This document shows positions 27,606 through 34,641 of a stretch of 64,000 nucleotides of DNA, in pieces. Numbering within the stretch: the stretch's first letter is position 1; the number at the start of each line of letters is the position of its first letter. Source of the DNA: a virus; the IMG/VR virus record IMGVR_UViG_3300025626_000019, positions 1 to 64,000 of that record; one strand, 5' to 3'. The notes below the pieces were generated by a model that was not told the origin of the DNA, made no database searches, and was given only the letters and a program-made list of their open reading frames with translations. A program made the position numbers and the translations under genes.

Positions 27606-27646
27606 ATACACATATAACTCAAGATAAACCGTCTTTCAGATAAATA
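27601..27646 (+). promoter_or_regulatory. Two late-promoter-like elements (TATAAATA and GATAAATA)
   Basis: TATAAATA at 27,601-27,608 overlaps the stop codon of the oxygenase. GATAAATA at 27,639-27,646 lies 33 bases before the next ATG. Either could drive the DUF7936-like pair. Confidence 0.55.
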
Positions 27647-27678
27647 AGACACTACTACAATTAAAACGGAGACATAAA

Positions 27679-28062
27679 ATGGCTTTTACATATACATACA
27701 CTGTCCGTAACCTCAAGGTTAAGGATGAAGTGAACGCAGATGGCGACACACTAACAAATGCTGTTGTGCAAACATACTGGGATATCGTCGGAACTGATGA
27801 AGAAGGCAATAGTGGTCAATTCACAGGCGCTACACCATTCTCAGCGGCTACAGTACCTGCTGGTTCATTCACTGCTTTTGAAGACCTAGAAGAAGCAACA
27901 GTAATCGGTTGGATTACAAACGTAATCGATTCTGATCCACAATACAAATCACACATCGACACGCAAATTCAAAAAGAAATTGACAGAAATGTTGCTACAG
28001 AAGTTGTTGGCGAAGACCTTCCTTGGGGTGAACCTACACCAGCACCTGCTGACGATATTTAA
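27679..28062 (+). CDS. DUF7936-like phage protein, copy 1
   Basis: A protein of 127 residues, ATG after ACGGAG. It has the pattern of a small marine-phage family: VKDEVNADGDTLTNAVVQTY, W-x-I-x-G-T-D, an F-x-G-A-T-P-F block and EEATVIGWI. The next gene has the same plan (TNSDGDVLADAII, then TKADVISWI), so they are paralogues. Function unknown. Late promoters upstream suggest a virion or assembly role. Confidence 0.8.
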   Translation: MAFTYTYTVRNLKVKDEVNADGDTLTNAVVQTYWDIVGTDEEGNSGQFTGATPFSAATVPAGSFTAFEDLEEATVIGWITNVIDSDPQYKSHIDTQIQKEIDRNVATEVVGEDLPWGEPTPAPADDI

Positions 28063-28077
28063 TAGAAAGAAACGATT

Positions 28078-28407
28078 ATGAACTACACATGGGAAATACT
28101 AAAGCTTGGAACCCTTGACCAGACAAACAGTGATGGTGATGTGTTAGCAGATGCAATCATTTCTATTAAGTGGAAGAAAATTGCGACGAATGATGCCAAT
28201 ATTAAAGCAAGTTTTGTGGGTAAGACTGCACTTGACGTATCTGACACATCAGCGGCTGACTACATTGATCTTGATGACGTGACAAAAGCAGATGTCATAT
28301 CATGGATCGAAGGAACCATGACTGAAAGTGAAATAAATAACATTAATAAAATTCTAGCTAAAAAGCTAGAAACTGAAACGATGACTACGTTCAAACCAGA
28401 CTGGTAA
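28078..28407 (+). CDS. DUF7936-like phage protein, copy 2
   Basis: A protein of 109 residues, 15 bases after copy 1. It shares the GDVLADAI...W...VISWI layout but little exact sequence, and it lacks the proline-rich acidic tail of copy 1. Function unknown. No membrane segment or Cys motif was seen. Confidence 0.75.
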   Translation: MNYTWEILKLGTLDQTNSDGDVLADAIISIKWKKIATNDANIKASFVGKTALDVSDTSAADYIDLDDVTKADVISWIEGTMTESEINNINKILAKKLETETMTTFKPDW

Positions 28408-28440
28408 AAACTACAGTCTACTTTATATAATGGAGAAATC

Positions 28441-29478
28441 ATGCACGACTTGCACATGGGCGGTTTGGCAACATACGCTTTAAAAAGAGGGGGTTCATTG
28501 CATCCCCTATTGATACCAACTCAAGTTCTTGGAAACGAGACTGGGATCATGAACCCCTCTATATTCTCACACAAGGGAAAAATCCTTGTAAATGTGAGAC
28601 ACGTAAACTACTATCTATATCACAGCGAAGGTAAAAAGTTTCCTCACCAGTGGGGTCCTTTGGTGTACATTCATCCAGAAAATGACGTAACACTCACTAC
28701 GCATAATGTAATGTGTGAGTTAGACAAGAACATGAATCTTGTGAACGCACAGCGTGTTAATATGGCATTAGATACTGGGAAGCCGACATGGAACTTTATC
28801 GGTCTTGAGGATGCACGTCTGTTCAGTTGGGAAGACAGACTATTCCTATGTGGAGTACGTAGAGACTGTTATGACGATAAGGGGCGTGGTCGCATGGAGA
28901 TGTGCGAAATCGAATTCCTTAATGGAGAATGGACAGAGGTATCACGTAACCCCATTCCAACTCCCGGTGATGACAGTTCTTATTGTGAAAAGAATTGGAT
29001 GCCAGTTAATGATATGCCTTGGCACTTTGTTAAATGGACAAATCCAACACAGGTTGTCAAGTTCGATATCGAAAGTGGCACAACTGTTGATGCGGTATAT
29101 GATGCAGATAAAAGGGTTGAAGCCAACAAAGACTTTAGAGGTGGCTCACAGGTAGTCCGTATTAATGAAAATCAGCGTATGGCATTTGTTCATGAAACAA
29201 ATTTGTTGCGTGACCCATTTGGCAGAAAAGATGGCAACTACGCACACCGTGTAATCATATGGGATAACGATTGGAATATTGTTCATAGAAGTCGTGAATT
29301 TCATTTCATGGGTACGTATTACGATCACGTAAAAGCGCAAGATTATAATATTGAATTTGTTACAGGAGTTACAACACTTGGCAATGACATCCTAATATCT
29401 TTTGGATGGCAAGACAATGCTTCATATGTATTGCGTATGCCACAAAGTGTGTTTTCGCAATTTTTAATGGTAGAGTAA
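28441..29478 (+). CDS. GH130-like five-bladed beta-propeller glycosidase/phosphorylase-like protein
   Basis: A protein of 345 residues, ATG after GGAG. The run MNPSIF, GKILVNVRHVNY, FIGLEDARLFSWEDRLFLCG, KNWMP, RGGSQVVRI and AFVHE resembles GH130/GH43-type propellers that act on mannosides or other sugars. Acidic residues in the GLEDAR and FVHE blocks could be catalytic. It stands at the head of a sugar-linked cluster (methyltransferase, nucleotidyltransferase-cupin). It may bind or trim glycans of host or virion. The family call is from motif memory. Confidence 0.65.
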   Translation: MHDLHMGGLATYALKRGGSLHPLLIPTQVLGNETGIMNPSIFSHKGKILVNVRHVNYYLYHSEGKKFPHQWGPLVYIHPENDVTLTTHNVMCELDKNMNLVNAQRVNMALDTGKPTWNFIGLEDARLFSWEDRLFLCGVRRDCYDDKGRGRMEMCEIEFLNGEWTEVSRNPIPTPGDDSSYCEKNWMPVNDMPWHFVKWTNPTQVVKFDIESGTTVDAVYDADKRVEANKDFRGGSQVVRINENQRMAFVHETNLLRDPFGRKDGNYAHRVIIWDNDWNIVHRSREFHFMGTYYDHVKAQDYNIEFVTGVTTLGNDILISFGWQDNASYVLRMPQSVFSQFLMVE

Positions 29479-29712
29479 ATGACAAAGAAACTAATACAGA
29501 TCACTGATATACTTGAGACTAAGCTTCGTAAAGAAAGAGAAATAGAATACTACGAAGAGCAAATTAAAAAGATACAACATAAGATGATGTTTCTTCAAAA
29601 AGACCTTGACCTAACTAAACTTATCATTTCGATTATAGAGAAAGAAAAGGTTTATGATATTAAGGAAACGATGGAACAGCGAATGATAGAAGGTGATGAT
29701 CATGAAATTTAA
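29479..29712 (+). CDS. Small coiled-coil protein
   Basis: 77 residues starting immediately after the preceding stop. The sequence is highly charged with heptad-like hydrophobics (EREIEYYEEQIKKIQHKMMF), consistent with a coiled coil. It overlaps the start of the methyltransferase gene. Function unknown. Confidence 0.7.
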   Translation: MTKKLIQITDILETKLRKEREIEYYEEQIKKIQHKMMFLQKDLDLTKLIISIIEKEKVYDIKETMEQRMIEGDDHEI

Positions 29713-30934
29713 AAATATGCAAATTCTGAATGACGTTGTTTTAGACTATAGTAACCCATGGAAGATGTTCAAACTCGCTTGTGAGTACGATAGACTTAAG
29801 CAAGGTGCGGCGGCATTTGGTTGGTATTTGAGAGCGGCTGACTTCTGTGAAGGCAATACCTTTGATGAGAAATTTCTGCAATATAAATGTATGGTTCTAG
29901 GTGCGGCTATCTTTGAAAGATCAGAGGCTAGAAACCAAACGACACAGGGTCTTCTTAAGATGGCTATGGCGGTACTGCCTGATCGACCAGAAGCATATTA
30001 CTTCATGGCTAAGCACTCAATGGACATCAATAACTTTCGTGATGGATTAATGTATGCTAAAATGGGTCTATCCAAAGAGTTAGTCGAACGCAGTGATGAA
30101 TTGGGATATCCTGGTAGTATTGGGTTGGATCATGCATACGCTGTTTGTAAATGGAAGACTGACGGTAGAGATGACTCTAAGAATTTGTTCTTTGATCTAA
30201 AGCACAAGAGATCACTGGATATGACTGATGAAATACGTCAGAGCGTTGATTGGTGGCTTGACCAAATTGGCTACCCAAGTACACTACCATATAAAAGAGA
30301 AGAAATTAAGAAATACAGATGGCAGTTTGATGACCTTAATGTTATCGAAAGAAACTATTCTCGACACTTCCAAGACATGTTCGTCATATCACTTCTTAAA
30401 GGGAAGATGGAAGGCACGTTCGTAGAGATTGGTTCTGGACACCCCACTCTTTTTAACAACACATATATGTTAGAGAAAGACTTTGGATGGCGTGGCTTGT
30501 CTGTGGATCACAGCGAAAGAATGTGCGCTCAATTTAGTAGAGAACGTAATACATCTGTTATATTGGCAGATGCGAGTACACTAGACTATAGTAGTTTGTT
30601 CAAACAACATTGCCTTGAGCAACACATCGATTTCTTGAGAATTAATAGTGATCAGTCATCACTACCAGTTCTTAACTCAATACCTTTCAATAAACATGAG
30701 TTCTCTGTCGTTCAATTCCAACACAATGAATGTTGGTGGGGTTCTGATTATAAGGATAAGTCAAGAGAATACTTGAATAAGCTTGGTTATAAGCTGTTCG
30801 TTTCTGATGTGGCTATTGACAATAAGAATTCTTATGAGGATTGGTGGGTACATCCGTCCTTCCTAAATAACAATATGAAAAGCAGTAATAAGATTAACTT
30901 TGCTTGGGACTATATGATGAGGGAAAGAACATGA
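29702..30934 (+). CDS. TPR-like plus FkbM-type methyltransferase
   Basis: About 410 residues; the start is placed at ATG 29,702, inside the end of the coiled-coil gene. The N-terminal half is helical with TPR-like content (AYYFMAKHSMDINNFRDGLM). The C-terminal half has a Rossmann methyltransferase entry motif TFVEIGSGHPTLFNNT, then WRGLSVDHS, as in FkbM-family O-methyltransferases that act on glycans. It overlaps the next gene as ATGA. Inference: SAM-dependent methylation of a sugar or glycan on the virion or host surface. Confidence 0.75.
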   Translation: MKFKNMQILNDVVLDYSNPWKMFKLACEYDRLKQGAAAFGWYLRAADFCEGNTFDEKFLQYKCMVLGAAIFERSEARNQTTQGLLKMAMAVLPDRPEAYYFMAKHSMDINNFRDGLMYAKMGLSKELVERSDELGYPGSIGLDHAYAVCKWKTDGRDDSKNLFFDLKHKRSLDMTDEIRQSVDWWLDQIGYPSTLPYKREEIKKYRWQFDDLNVIERNYSRHFQDMFVISLLKGKMEGTFVEIGSGHPTLFNNTYMLEKDFGWRGLSVDHSERMCAQFSRERNTSVILADASTLDYSSLFKQHCLEQHIDFLRINSDQSSLPVLNSIPFNKHEFSVVQFQHNECWWGSDYKDKSREYLNKLGYKLFVSDVAIDNKNSYEDWWVHPSFLNNNMKSSNKINFAWDYMMRERT

Positions 30935-31704
30935 AACCAGTGATCGTAACAGGGGGGTTTGATCCTCTACACTCAGGACATATTGCATACTTCAAAGCGG
31001 CTAAAGAATTAGGTTCTATCCTATTCGTTGGTCTTAATAGTGACGAATGGCTGACACGTAAAAAGGGCAGACCTTTCATGTCTATTGAAGAACGTATGTC
31101 TATTATCAAAGAAATTGGTTGTGTGGGTCATGTGTTTACTTTTGATGATTCAGATGACACTGCATGTGATGCTATTCGATATGTAGCAAAACAAACTCCT
31201 AGAAACTCAGAAATCATATTCGCTAATGGTGGTGATCGTAAAAAAGGAACAACACCAGAAGTTGAGTTTGCTAGAGAATTACGTGATGAATGTAACATAT
31301 CATTTGCATTTGGTGTTGGTGGAGAAGATAAGAAGAATAGTTCATCATGGATATTAAAGGAGTGGGACAAGCCCACTACAGATAGACTATGGGGTAAATA
31401 TAGAGACTTAGATCAGAATGGACATTGGAAAGTTAAAGAGTTGTCTATTGATGTTGGTAAGTCATTATCTGATCAAAGACACTTCATACGTTCTGAACAT
31501 TGGCATATTGTTGATGGTAGTCTTAAGATGAACTTAGAGTTTAATGATGGTTACTCAACATCTAAGGTATATGGTACTGGTGACAGTATAGACATTCCAT
31601 CTAAGACTTGGCATCATGCAACTAATGTTGGTAATAAACCTGTTAAGGTTATTGAAGTGTGGATGGGTGATACCTTATCAGAAGATGATATTGAAAGAAG
31701 ATAA
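30931..31704 (+). CDS. Cytidylyltransferase-cupin fusion
   Basis: The ATG at 30,931 overlaps the previous stop (ATGA) and gives 257 residues. The N-terminal nucleotidyltransferase domain has GGFDPLHSGH (residues 8-17, the HxGH motif) and NSDEWLTRKKGRPFMS, as in HldE/TagD-like enzymes that activate sugar phosphates. From about residue 170 a cupin follows (SLSDQRHFIRSEHWHIVDGS, then DIPSKTWHHATNV) like the C-terminal domain of type II mannose-6-phosphate isomerases. It is probably a nucleotide-sugar enzyme working with the neighbouring methyltransferase. Confidence 0.8.
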   Translation: MKPVIVTGGFDPLHSGHIAYFKAAKELGSILFVGLNSDEWLTRKKGRPFMSIEERMSIIKEIGCVGHVFTFDDSDDTACDAIRYVAKQTPRNSEIIFANGGDRKKGTTPEVEFARELRDECNISFAFGVGGEDKKNSSSWILKEWDKPTTDRLWGKYRDLDQNGHWKVKELSIDVGKSLSDQRHFIRSEHWHIVDGSLKMNLEFNDGYSTSKVYGTGDSIDIPSKTWHHATNVGNKPVKVIEVWMGDTLSEDDIERR

Positions 31705-31762
31705 TCTTAATTATCCTTAAAAGCATTAAAGAAACATTATTGTTCTTATTAAGGTTACACCT

Positions 31763-31790
31763 ATTATACCACGTCTCAGAATGTTGTCAA
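31763..31790 (-). promoter_or_regulatory. Strong sigma70-type promoter pointing antisense
   Basis: On the minus strand TTGACA (31,790-31,785) and TATAAT (31,768-31,763) are both consensus with 16 bases between. No minus-strand gene lies downstream, so it would produce RNA antisense to the nucleotidyltransferase-cupin gene. Confidence 0.55.
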
Positions 31791-31799
31791 CTCTTTTTT

Positions 31800-31807
31800 T
31801 ATAAATA
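31800..31807 (+). promoter_or_regulatory. Late promoter TATAAATA
   Basis: An exact octamer 31 bases before the ATG of the next structural gene. Confidence 0.65.
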
Positions 31808-31837
31808 TAAGAAAATAATGCAACAAAGGAGAAGAAG

Positions 31838-32245
31838 ATGGCTTTTCAGTTATCCCCACAAACGAGAAATGGTACGCTCCAAGCAATCGAAACAACGATT
31901 GGGGCAAACCCAATTCTTACGATTGCTACAGGATCAGTACCAACTGAGTGTGCAAGCGCAAACACAGGTTCTATTGTAGCAACAATGGTACTACCAACAG
32001 ATTGGCTTTCAGCACCAAACAATGGTGTTATGCAATTATCTGGTAGTTGGCAAGACCTTTCAGCGGATGCTTCTGGTACTGCTGGGTACTTTAGAGTACA
32101 CCAAAGTGATGGATCAGTATGTCACTTGCAAGGTACTATCTCAGCATCTGGTTCTGGTGGAGATATGCAACTTGACAACACCAACATCGCAATTGGTCAG
32201 CAAATCACTATTACGACATTTACAATTACTGCTGGTGGCGCATAA
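31838..32245 (+). CDS. Putative virion structural protein (135 aa)
   Basis: ATG after GGAGAAG. A Gly/Ser/Thr-rich beta-type protein (VQLSG-like blocks, AGYFRVHQSDGSVCHLQGT, DNTNIAIGQQITITTFTI) of the kind found just before the neck genes in marine T4-like phages. It stands directly behind a late promoter. Function unknown; no domain was recognised. Confidence 0.7.
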   Translation: MAFQLSPQTRNGTLQAIETTIGANPILTIATGSVPTECASANTGSIVATMVLPTDWLSAPNNGVMQLSGSWQDLSADASGTAGYFRVHQSDGSVCHLQGTISASGSGGDMQLDNTNIAIGQQITITTFTITAGGA

Positions 32246-32258
32246 AAGGACGTTCTAA

Positions 32259-32840
32259 ATGTCTAACGGCGTAACTACAGGAAGTATAGATTTCAGCTTT
32301 TTCGGTGGGGGATATTCAGTCCTTGTCGGTCAAGCTAATGGCACGTTCGATGTATCTATTACATCTGACGTGTTTGTTCCTGTTCATGCTAATGCCAATA
32401 ACACTGTAGAATTTTTTGTCACTGCTGGGGTTGAAACTCCGACTATTTACGGTGAATTCAACGGTACTATAGACTTCTCTTTAAATGAGAGTGGACGTAT
32501 TGTATTTGGACGCCAAGGATATGGTGAATCTGCTAACCTTTCCATAGAGTTCACTGGATCGGCTACAGCAACCAACCCTATTGTGGGTAGTTTTGATAAC
32601 ATATTTCCAATTGAGTTCAGTGGTACTATGGCTCAGTTTTCGTTGGGTCAAACTACAGGTGCTTTTTCGTATGCATTGCAGTCTAAGGTTGTCAACTATA
32701 CCTTACTAAACAAAAGCAGACCAAACTTAACAAACGGTATCAGACTACAGGATACTCAAAACAACCAAGTAACCATAAAACAAGAGCCAAATGGCGTCAA
32801 GGTACGCAACAGTGGCGAAAATTTTGTTATAATCAGATAA
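32259..32840 (+). CDS. Putative virion structural protein (193 aa)
   Basis: ATG 13 bases after the previous stop. Beta-rich, with repeated G-x-[FI]-x-[FV]-[ST] segments (GEFNGTIDFSLNESG, GTMAQFSLGQTTGAFSYAL). The C-terminal 50 residues are more charged (RPNLTNGIRLQDTQNNQVTI). It ends in a hairpin terminator. Probably a virion protein; family unknown. Confidence 0.7.
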   Translation: MSNGVTTGSIDFSFFGGGYSVLVGQANGTFDVSITSDVFVPVHANANNTVEFFVTAGVETPTIYGEFNGTIDFSLNESGRIVFGRQGYGESANLSIEFTGSATATNPIVGSFDNIFPIEFSGTMAQFSLGQTTGAFSYALQSKVVNYTLLNKSRPNLTNGIRLQDTQNNQVTIKQEPNGVKVRNSGENFVIIR

Positions 32841-32849
32841 CAACTTTTT
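32824..32849 (+). terminator. Hairpin plus T-run after the 32.3 kb structural gene
   Basis: TTGTTAT-AATCAG-ATAACAA, a 7-base-pair stem, is followed by CTTTTT. It covers the stop codon of the upstream gene and lies just before the next late promoter. Confidence 0.55.
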
Positions 32850-32850
32850 A

Positions 32851-32858
32851 GATAAATA
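32851..32858 (+). promoter_or_regulatory. Late-promoter-like GATAAATA
   Basis: One base off the octamer, 21 bases before the ATG of the Ig-like protein. It follows a hairpin terminator. Confidence 0.45.
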
Positions 32859-32878
32859 AAAGTAAACGGAGAGAACAC

Positions 32879-33211
32879 ATGTCGGATAACTTCTACATTA
32901 AGCAAAACGATACTGCCCCATCTTTAGAAGTAGTCCTAACAAGTTCGTCTGGACGTGCTAAGCCTATGACAGAAGCGGCAACCATCTCTTTTAATATGTC
33001 AACAGATGCTGGCGTTAATGTGGTGAGCCAAGGCGTAGGGACAATCGTTAACTCAGCGAAGGGCATCGTTGCCTATACTTGGCAGACAGGTGATACCTCG
33101 AATACAGGCATTCACAACGCAGAATTTCAAGTTACTTATAACAATGGTCAGATCGAAACTTTCCCTAACTCTGGCTACATTAAAGTAATCATCAAAGGTG
33201 AGTTAGCATAA
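32879..33211 (+). CDS. BppU-N-like Ig-fold structural protein
   Basis: A protein of 110 residues, ATG after GGAGAG. The layout IKQNDTAPSLEVVLTSSSG, AATISFNM, KGIVAYTWQTGDT, HNAEFQVTYNNGQIETFPN and GYIKVII matches the N-terminal Ig-like domain of baseplate upper proteins (BppU). It overlaps gp13 as TAATG. Probably a small virion decoration or adaptor protein. Confidence 0.75.
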   Translation: MSDNFYIKQNDTAPSLEVVLTSSSGRAKPMTEAATISFNMSTDAGVNVVSQGVGTIVNSAKGIVAYTWQTGDTSNTGIHNAEFQVTYNNGQIETFPNSGYIKVIIKGELA

Positions 33212-33954
33212 TGGCACAACCAAGATCAAAAGAAGACTTTAAAGACTATATCCTAAGAAAAATTGGCGCACCAGTAATTGACATCAACGTTGCAGATGAG
33301 CAAGTTGAAGATCGTGTAGATGAAGCCATTTCTTTTTGGAGAGATTACCACTACAACGGTAGTCAACTAGTATACCTCAAACACCAAATTACAGAAGCAG
33401 ACAAAACCAATGGGTACATTCCGTTGCCACAGGGGCTGTTAGGTATTTCTAAGATATTTGATATGGATACGAGCATTTCAACTGGTACTGGCATGTTTAA
33501 CGTCAACTATCAATTTGTTTTGAATAACATCCAAGATATGACTAGCTACAACATGCAGAACTACTACATGACTATGCAACACATTGAGTTCATGCAAGAG
33601 CTATTGGTTGGCAAACCTTTAATCCGTTACAACAAGCACGTAAATAAACTACACATTGATACAGACAAGAAGTCTTGGGCAGTAGGCAATTACATTCTTA
33701 TCGAAGCATATGATGTTGTTAACCCTGATGAATACGCAGATGTTTGGGGTGATCGTTGGTTGCAGAACTATGCGGCTGTCCTTGTGCGTGAGCAATGGGG
33801 TTTGAATCTTACTAAATTTACACAGATGCAATTGGTTGGGGGAGTACAGTTTAATGGTGAGCAAATCCTTGCTGAGGCTAGGGCTGACCGCGAACGTATG
33901 GAAGAAGAGGCAATCAGAGCATTGCAACCTTTGACCTATAACTTTATTGGATAA
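33211..33954 (+). CDS. 13: Neck protein gp13-like
   Basis: A protein of 247 residues. The N-terminus (RSKEDFKDYILRKIGAPVID, then QVEDRVDEAISFWRDYHYNG) aligns in pattern with T4 gp13, which with gp14 closes the filled head and receives the tail. It is followed by gp14, gp15, gp16 and gp17 in T4 order, which strongly supports the call. It starts at a TAATG overlap. Confidence 0.88.
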   Translation: MAQPRSKEDFKDYILRKIGAPVIDINVADEQVEDRVDEAISFWRDYHYNGSQLVYLKHQITEADKTNGYIPLPQGLLGISKIFDMDTSISTGTGMFNVNYQFVLNNIQDMTSYNMQNYYMTMQHIEFMQELLVGKPLIRYNKHVNKLHIDTDKKSWAVGNYILIEAYDVVNPDEYADVWGDRWLQNYAAVLVREQWGLNLTKFTQMQLVGGVQFNGEQILAEARADRERMEEEAIRALQPLTYNFIG

Positions 33955-33957
33955 GAT

Positions 33958-34641
33958 ATGGCAACTAACGCATATTTCAGAAATACGACGAATAGCTACG
34001 AACAGAACTTGATCGATGACTTGGTTATCGAGTCAATCCAGATGTATGGCCTTGACGTCAAATACGTTTCGAGAAATAACGCCAATATCGATTCTCTATT
34101 GAATGAGGATGATATTCCCACATTCGATGCATATTACGATTTTGAAGTTTATATTAAAAACGTAGATGGGTTTGAGGGCGAAGGCGACTTCTTGAGTAAG
34201 TTCGGTCTTCAAATTCGTGACTCTATTACATTTACAGTTGCAATACGAACATTTGAGCGCTTCGTCACAAGAGAAAACGATAAGAGAATAAGACCTATCG
34301 CTGGTGAAGTTATATTCTTGCCTCTGAACAACAAGCTTTATAAAATCCAACACGTAGAACACGAGAGTGTGTTCTATCAAAGTGGTGCGCTGCAGGTTTA
34401 TGACATGCGCTGTGAACTTATGGAATATTCTGGTGAGCAATTCGATACAGGATATTATGACATCGACCACTTCTTCGATGATATTGATACTACGGCTAAT
34501 ACGGTAAATACGCTTGAAACTTTAACCGCTGTTGATCCTCTTGCTGATAACTTGGCATTTGAACAACAAGCTGATGACATTTTAGATTTCTCTGAAATGG
34601 ACCCTTTCAGCGAAAACATTTCAATACAGGATGAAGTATAA
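33958..34641 (+). CDS. 14: Neck protein gp14-like
   Basis: A protein of 227 residues. The N-terminal signature YEQNLIDDLVIESIQMYGLD, then VKYVSR, corresponds to the LVAESIQMRGVEVFYVPR region of T4 gp14. It is a structural part of the head-tail connector. The stop overlaps the gp15 start (TAATG), and the acidic C-terminus is typical. Confidence 0.88.
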   Translation: MATNAYFRNTTNSYEQNLIDDLVIESIQMYGLDVKYVSRNNANIDSLLNEDDIPTFDAYYDFEVYIKNVDGFEGEGDFLSKFGLQIRDSITFTVAIRTFERFVTRENDKRIRPIAGEVIFLPLNNKLYKIQHVEHESVFYQSGALQVYDMRCELMEYSGEQFDTGYYDIDHFFDDIDTTANTVNTLETLTAVDPLADNLAFEQQADDILDFSEMDPFSENISIQDEV

